Position numbers and translations under genes: made by a program
Shown: positions 58,600 through 64,000 of the stretch, in pieces
How positions within the stretch are numbered: the first letter of the stretch is position 1
Layout: every line of letters starts with the position of its first letter
From: Prionace glauca
Taxonomy: Eukaryota > Chordata > Chondrichthyes > Carcharhiniformes > Carcharhinidae
NCBI GenBank assembly: GCA_037974335.1
Contig: CM075741.1
Coordinates: 32,608,497-32,672,496 of the forward strand
DNA length: 64,000 nucleotides
Direction of reading: 5' to 3'
The notes under the pieces: model-generated
The model's input: the letters and a program-made list of their open reading frames with translations, nothing else
Databases searched by the model: none
Told to the model about the DNA's origin: nothing

Positions 58600-61500
58600 C
58601 TGTTAAAAGAAAACAAAAATCTTAATTGATAACAAAAGACACAAGACTTTGAAAAATAGACTAACGTTTGTAACTGTACCTACCATTGTGATTCTGCATG
58701 CACTTCTAACTGCTGAAATAAAAACAAAACAACAATTAATCCATTATATAGGCACATAATACTTCATATGAATTAACCTGCCCAGCTGTGAAAATTTGCT
58801 GTTCATTATTTCTTATATTTCTAAAATTCTGAATCACATACAAAATTTATTTCTTTACTTATTAATCACAAGTAGGCTTACATTAACACTGCAATGAAGT
58901 TACTGTGGAAATCCCCTGGTTGCCACACTCCAGCACCTGTTTGGGTACACTGAGGGAGAACTTAGCATTGCCAATGCACCTAACTGGACTGTGGGAGCAC
59001 CTGGAGGAAACCCACGCAGATACGAAGAATGTGCAAACTCCACACTGACAGTGACCCAAGCTGGGAATTGGACCTGGGTTCCTGGCACTGTGAGGCATCA
59101 GTGCTAATCATTGTGCTACTGTGCCACCCAATAATATAATAAAAGCAGTAATCTCAGTACAGTTGCCAACATATTGACAGTTGTATGCAATATTCACATT
59201 TTCCCTAATGACCATTCAAATAATTTCTGCTACTCCTTTAGCTAACTATTAAAAAAATTTGCATCAATTTGGTTATGAAGTTAAGTTCAATCACAATCCT
59301 GTACCCAAGATTACAGCCCTCTGATTTGAGGAGGAATGCACTAATTATGTTACCAAATTAGTAAAACAGAAGTCTGGATTCGTAATTCAAAAAGAGAGTT
59401 CAAATTCCAACATCACAAACTGAGCATTCAAATTGATATTTCTTTTAAAAACAAGGCTGCTTCCACCACCCTGAAGAATGGGCAGCACGGTGGCACCATG
59501 GTCAGCCCTGCTGCCTCACAGCACCAGGGACCCAGGTTTGATTCCTGGCTTGGGTCACTGTCTGTGTGGAGTCTGCACATTCTCTCCATGTCTGCGTGGG
59601 TTTCCTCCGGGTGCTCTGGTTTGCTCCCACAGTCCAAAAGATGTGCTGGTTAGGTGCACTGGCTGGGCTAAATTCTCCCTCAGTGTACACAAACAGGTGG
59701 AGTGCGGCAACTAGGGGATTTTAACAGGAACTCCATTGCAGTGTTAATGTAAGCTTGTGACACTAATAAATAAAATTCAGTCATTTTTACAACAGCGTCC
59801 TCAAAATGTTTTGTAGGAAGGAAAGCTACAGTCCTGTACTTGTAGTACACCCATACAGTTGTCCCAGCCTTTTTTCTGAATGAGCCAAGCAAGTTATTGA
59901 TTGTATTACATGGCAATGGGGATGGCCTACCATCAAGTCATAAGTATTCCAAAATAAAGGCCAGCATTGCCAGAGGTGCACATAACTAAAGATTTATTTG
60001 TTTCCTTCCTTTCCTTTATCCATTCACATTTCCCTTTACCAAACACCATAACTTGGTGGGTGGAGAACTGCCAAGATAACTTATTCCACACACCTCTGCC
60101 AATGTTGCTTGCTGAATGGTGCTCCAGAGCAGTTCAGTTTGCCTCATCTATGCTTTTCTTCATTGAGAGGTAGAAAAATGTAAATTATGATTTGTTTCTT
60201 GTCTCTCTGCTCATCACCAACTAAATCTAAAGGTTGTAACTCATTAGAGACTTCTAGAGACAGCTTGAGGTGTCTATAGAAGTCTCTTGAGCAAGCTAAT
60301 CAGCAAACATTTTCCTGATCAATAACGGTATTTGGTTCAGCAGTTCAGCCAAGAGCTTGCTAGTGAATTAGAAAGGCAGGCAGAATCTGAAACTGCTCAG
60401 AATATTCGAGATTCTTCATCTTTATTAGAATCATAGAACCCTATAGTGCAGAAAGAGGCCCTTTGGCCCATCGAGTCTGTACAGAACACAATCCCACCTA
60501 GGTCCTACCCCCATACCCCTACGTACTGTACCCACTAATCCCTCTAACCTACGCATCCTTTGACACTAAGGGGCAATTTCTTGACATGGCCAATCAATCT
60601 AACCTGCACATCTTTGGACTGTGGGAGGAAACCAGAGCACCTGGAGGAAACTCACGCAGACACGTGGAGAATGTGCAAACTCCACACAGACAGCGACCTG
60701 AGCCAGCAATTGAACGCAGGACCCTGGAGCTGTGAAGCAGCAGTGCTAACCACTGTGCTACCATGCCGCCCTAAGTTTTGGAACTTGTACAGTTGGTATA
60801 CAAGTCTGTAGTTTCTGGAGCAGCAGAGGCTGAGGGGAGACCTGATCAAAGTCTTTAACATTTTGAGAGGCATAGATAGGGTTGACAGTCAGAATCTTCT
60901 TCCCAGAATTGATAAGGTTGTTAAGAAGGCATACGGTGTGTTAGCTTTTATTGGTAGAGGGATTGAATTTCGGAGCCGTGAGGTCATGTTACAACTGTAT
61001 AAAACTCCGGTGCGGCCGCACTTGGAGTATTGTTTACAGTTCTGGTCGCCGCATTATAAGAAAGATGTAGAAGCATTGGAAAGGGTGCAGAGGAGGTTTA
61101 CCAGGATGTTGCCTGGTATGGTGGGAAGGTCTTATGAGGAAAGGCTGAGGGACTTGAGGTTATTTTCATTGGAGAGAAGAAGGTTACGAGGTGGCCGATT
61201 GATCAAAGGATTGGGTAGGGTGGACAGTGAGAGCCTTTTACCTTGGATGGTGATGGCTAACACAAGAGGACATAACTTTAAATTAAGGGGTGGTGATTAT
61301 AGGACGGATGTCAGAGGTAGGTTCTTTACTCAGAGGGTAGTAAGGTCGTGGAATGCCCTGCCTGCAGCAGTTGTGGACTCGCCAACTTTAAGGGCATTCA
61401 ACTGGTCAGTGGATAGGCATATGGATAACATTGGAATAGTTTAGGTTAGAGGGTCATTAGATTGGTTCCACTGGTTGGCACAACATTGAGGGCTGAAGGG

Positions 61501-62803
61501 TCTATACTGCACTGTAACGTTCTATGTTCTAACTTACTCCAAAATTGTCCCTGGACCTCATATTCATTCTTGTCTGCTATATTCCACACAGTAAGAAGTC
61601 TCACAAGTTTGTGGGATTAGTATCAAATAAACTGGGTGGACTTTAACCTGGTGTTGAGAGACTACTTACTGTGTTTAGCCCAGTCCAATGCCAATATCTC
61701 TACATCCCATTTCACACAGCACAGGTATAATTGTCTTTAGGGATATGAGAGGGGCATTTAATGGTTTTTAGATAAGCACACGAATATGCAAGGCACAGAT
61801 AAATATGCACCGAGGGCAGGCAGAAGGTATTAGATTAATTCGGCATCATGTTGGGCACAACATCGTGGGCTGAAGGGCCTGTTCCATGCTATATGGTTTT
61901 ATGTTCTATAATTGAATTGGTCACCAGATTATAGGCATGTGCAAAGGCTGAGGAAAAGTATTTTCAACAGAAGCTGATGTAACCATTCTTGCAATAATTA
62001 CAACTTTCAAAAGGGGCCAGAAACATTTTCTATAATCACCGTACCTGGCTGACTTCTTTTCTGCAGTTGCAAAATCACCAAGACTACTAGTGCAAGAAAA
62101 CCTACTCCAATAATCACAAAGACAGCAACGAGATTTGACTTCTTCATTTTTACTGGTTGAGCTGAATTGAGGTCTGAAAATGAAAATGCGTTGGGGAGGG
62201 GGGGGGGGGGGGACAATTGAATTAATTATTAATTCCAGCATCAGTCTTTGTATGCATAACTTATTTCTATGTTTCCATGACTAAGACCACAGCAAAGTCT
62301 ACGTTCAAACAATACTCTGAGATAAAAGACAACAACAGTTTATAAAGATCCACAAGCTTCTAAGAGGATATAGTTGTGGGTATTAAATAGGAGTCTTGTG
62401 GCATTATTTACATATTGAGAGCAAAATCAAATGAATTTAAGTTTTAAATATTAATTGTTCATTAAAATTAATTTAAAAATATTTATTGAAATGATTTGAA
62501 GAATAAGTGCTATGAACTTACCCCAAAGCTGTCCCTGGATCTCATATACATTCTTGTCTAAACTCCACACAGCACAAGTATAATTGCCTTCTGAGGTAAT
62601 TTGACTATTATTGATTTGAAGTATGCTGGTGATCTTCATCAGTCCCGCTGGGGTTTTATTACTGGAACTATTAGATTCAGATGTGAGATTTCCATTGACA
62701 AACCAATGTATCTGTGCCTGTGGGTATCCAGTTGTTTCACAACTTAGATTTATAGTGCCCATCGTATTTGAGTGTAAGGTCACTTTTGGCAAACTGTATG
62801 GAG
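58570..62803 (-). CDS. B7-family (PD-L1/PD-L2-like) ligand gene, 3' four exons
   Basis: Seen: minus-strand exons join(62803..62522, 62173..62045, 58712..58684, 58599..58570) with consensus splice sites and matching phases (1, 1, 0). They encode a C-type Ig domain, a short linker, one transmembrane helix and a 27-residue tail with TAA stop. In the Ig domain, APYSLPKV, CETTGYPQAQIHWFV and NKTPAGLMKITSILQI align by eye with PD-L1 and PD-L2 (human PD-L2 has RTPEGLYQVTSVL; PD-L1 begins APYNK). Known role: B7 ligands on antigen-presenting cells bind CD28-family receptors and tune T-cell activation. Inference: V-domain and signal exons lie beyond 64000, since B7 proteins are normally V-C-TM and the first visible exon begins in phase 1. 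ICOSLG or another B7 member is the main alternative. Confidence 0.77.
58684..58712 (-). CDS. B7-like small cytoplasmic exon 1
   Basis: A 29-bp exon between ttttatttcag and atg|gtaggt, encoding VRSACRITM after a split Ala codon. It fits the phase left by the transmembrane exon. Such tiny tail exons are usual in B7 and butyrophilin genes. Confidence 0.62.
58855..59132 (-). mobile_element. Type-2 SINE
   Basis: Reverse copy ('cttacattaacactgcaatg', 'tgctactgtgccaccca') inside the B7-like intron. Confidence 0.8.
59133..59478. other. Intronic stretch, nothing recognised
   Basis: AT-rich, no exon or repeat supported. Confidence 0.35.
59479..59778 (+). mobile_element. Type-2 SINE, full length
   Basis: 'gggcagcacggtggcaccat' head, ggtttgattcctggcttgg B-box region, tail 'tgcagtgttaatgtaagctt', 'gacactaataaataaa'. 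Confidence 0.88.
59779..60426. other. Intronic stretch with a short hairpin
   Basis: Inverted repeat at 60249-60290 (agagacttcta against tagaagtctct). Otherwise nothing. Confidence 0.4.
60427..60772 (-). mobile_element. Type-1 SINE, full length
   Basis: From 'atagaaccctatagtgcag' to 'tgtgctaccatgccgccct', including both tail and tRNA head. Confidence 0.88.
60780..61530 (+). mobile_element. CR1-like LINE family B relative, rearranged
   Basis: A later ORF2 piece (RGIDRVDSQNLLPRI, up to about 60905) precedes an earlier one (KVVKKAYGVLAFIGRGIEFR), so two parts are joined out of order. The rest is open to FFTQRVVRSWNALPAAVVD and ends ttctatgttct exactly at the pseudo-exon. Confidence 0.85.
61531..61741 (-). 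pseudogene. Truncated duplicate of the B7-like C-type Ig exon
   Basis: On the minus strand, 61738-61720 plus 61591-61531 (around a 128-bp insert) read NYTCAVWNIADKNEYEVQGQ then FW and a kept donor (gg a|gtaagtt). The main gene has NYTCAVWSLDKNVYEIQGQL then W. The copy has one extra codon. Only the 3' end of the exon survives, bounded on both sides by LINE 3' ends and split by a palindromic element. It cannot encode a domain. Confidence 0.8.
61592..61708 (+). mobile_element. Palindromic (foldback) element, copy 4 (internally deleted)
   Basis: Begins taagaagtctcacaagtttg and ends with the family tail 'cccagtccaatgccaatat'. Flanked by attccacacag (61581-61591) and atttcacacag (61709-61719), an 11-bp duplication with one mismatch. 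Most of the inner arms are missing. Confidence 0.78.
61742..61915 (+). mobile_element. CR1-like LINE 3' end
   Basis: 'gtgggctgaagggcctgttc' and 'ggttttatgttct' terminal motif; strongly 5'-truncated. Confidence 0.72.
62045..62173 (-). CDS. B7-like exon: linker and transmembrane helix
   Basis: A 129-bp exon with acceptor cattttcag and donor ccag|gtacgg. Reads LNSAQPVKMKKSN, then LVAVFVIIGVGFLALVVLVI, then LQLQKRSQP. An almost pure C tract (minus strand) lies about 20 bp upstream of the acceptor. Confidence 0.8.
62193..62212 (+). repeat. Mononucleotide G tract
   Basis: Twenty bases, all G but one, forming a C tract on the coding strand of the B7-like gene near a splice acceptor. Confidence 0.9.
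62522..62803 (-). CDS. B7-like exon: C-type Ig domain
   Basis: A 282-bp exon with acceptor tcatttttag and donor tgg g|gtaag. Key residues: GTINLSC, IHW (core Trp), GLMKITSILQI, NYTCAVW, ending YEIQGQLW. Several N-glycosylation sequons (NLT, NSS, NKT, NNS, NYT). Confidence 0.85.
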
Positions 62804-63235
62804 CTAAAAATGATTATGCTGTTATTATTGTGATGAAAAAAAAACGGTAACATGATATAAAACAATTTTTTATGCTTCTTCTGCACCCAGTAAAAAAAAA
62901 GTTCAGTTATTAGTAATTCCCAGATTTACCACAATAAGTTAATTACAATTAAATCAGTTTTACACTTAGATTACCTTTGATAGTGTGTGATGGAGAAAAT
63001 ATTTAATGGTATCCAGTTTATGATTTTGACCTGCGCTCTTAATATTTCAATTCAAGATTCATTAGTCAGATTTTGTTTCACCTTTTTTTCTATGTTTTGT
63101 GCCAAATATGCTTATATAGAAATCTTGGGTATTTTTCTAGAATACATCTGCAACCTCTGTGAATCAAGCTTATTTAGTATCGATAGACTGGATATTGAGT
63201 TTGATAACATAGTAAATAGTAGGTATGCATCAAAT
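62804..63235. other. AT-rich intron, nothing recognised
   Basis: No V-type Ig exon could be found here on the minus strand. Confidence 0.45.
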
Positions 63236-64000
63236 CATAGAACATAGAAACTGGAAGCAGGAGTAGGCCATTCAGCCCTTTGAGCCTGCTCCACCATTCA
63301 GTTTAGCCATGGCTGATCATCAAATTCAATATCCTGATTTCCCCTTTCCTCCCATATCCCTTGATCCTTTTTACTCCAAAAGCTATATCTAAATTTCTTC
63401 AAATCAGACAATGTCTTGGTCTCAAATACATTCTGTGGTGGTGAATTCCCACCCTCTGGGTGAAAAAATTTCTCCTCACCTCATTTCTAAAAGGCTCACC
63501 TAGTTCTGGATTCTCCCACCAATGGGAACATCCTTTTTGAATTTACCCTGCCTAACCCTGTTAGAAAGTTTATTTATTATTGTCATCATTAGGCTTACAT
63601 TAATACTGCGATGATGTTACTGTGAAAATCCCCTAACTACCACACTCCAGCACTTGTTCAGGTTCACTGAGGGAGAGTTTAGCATGACCAATGCACCTAA
63701 CCAGCACATCTTTCAGTCTGTGGGAAGAAACCCATGCAGACACAGTGAAAACGTGCAGACGCTTCACAGACAGTGACCCAAACTAGGAATCGAACCCAGG
63801 TCCCTGGTGCTGTAAGGCAGCAGTGCTAACCACTGTGCAAATTTTATAAGTTTCTATGAGATCCTTTCGCTTTTCTAAACTCGTGAATACAATCCTATCT
63901 CAGTCTCTCCTCATATGACAGACCTGCCAGCCTCCATATCAGCCTGACAGCCTTTCACTGTACTCCCTCTATAGCAAACAAATCCTGATTATCCTGTCTT
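63236..64000 (-). mobile_element. CR1-like LINE 3' part, runs off the edge
   Basis: Reverse-orientation 3' UTR ('gcaggagtaggccattcagc', 'ccatggctgatcatcaaatt') and ORF2 C-terminal region, interrupted by a SINE at 63568-63838. Confidence 0.8.
63568..63838 (-). mobile_element. Type-2 SINE inserted in a LINE
   Basis: Reverse copy ('gtcatcattaggcttacatt', 'gtaaggcagcagtgctaacc'). LINE text continues on both sides ('ctaaccctgttag' and 'attttataagtttctatgag'). Confidence 0.85.

Noticed and set aside
59680-59916. 78-codon minus-strand frame as a B7-like exon
   Set aside because: Overlaps a SINE end and lacks Ig or membrane features.
1-64000. CRISPR array or bacterial operon
   Set aside because: No spacer-repeat structure; splice sites, SINEs and LINEs show vertebrate nuclear DNA.

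Overview
The window reads as a piece of cartilaginous-fish (elasmobranch, probably shark) nuclear DNA: very large introns, a dense load of CR1-like LINEs ending in short TTCTATG-type repeats, and many tRNA-headed SINEs of the kind described as HE1 in sharks and rays. There is no bacterial-style gene organisation, and most long open frames are LINE fragments or antisense shadows. The species call is inference from repeat content.

Two host genes can be assembled by splice-site reasoning, both on the minus strand and both immune-receptor genes. (1) Positions 21300 to 7889 hold a complete four-exon CD7-like gene: signal peptide, one V-type Ig domain, cysteine-rich stalk plus transmembrane segment, and a short tail with a YEDM (YxxM) motif. 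The splice phases agree (1-1-0) and give 216 residues. (2) Positions 62803 to 58570 hold the 3' part of a B7-family gene resembling PD-L1/PD-L2: a C-type Ig exon, a transmembrane exon and two tiny tail exons with a stop. Its V-domain and signal exons would lie beyond 64000. Its third visible intron also holds a truncated second copy of the C-type Ig exon, split by a small palindromic element.

Layout: 1-612 GT-rich minisatellite; 614-7000 repeat debris and unique DNA; 7889-21300 CD7-like gene with LINEs and SINEs in its introns; 21.5-35 kb intergenic repeats; 35055-35374 a full-length SINE headed by U2 snRNA sequence; 36340-37340 a decayed PIF/Harbinger-type transposase; 38119-45480 a deep nest (U2-headed SINE, Tx1-like LINE, two CR1-like LINEs, a perfect palindrome); 45.8-54.6 kb more LINEs; 54.6-58.5 kb mostly unassigned; 58570-62803 B7-like gene; 63236-64000 LINE with inserted SINE.

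The strongest candidates for undescribed biology are the U2-headed SINE family (with a Tx1-like LINE joined to its U2 head), a palindromic element family with a one-sided unpaired tail and 11-13 bp target duplications (one copy has 145-bp arms identical at every base), and the CD7-like / B7-like gene neighbourhood. All identities come from reading the sequence and remembered family motifs; no search was run.
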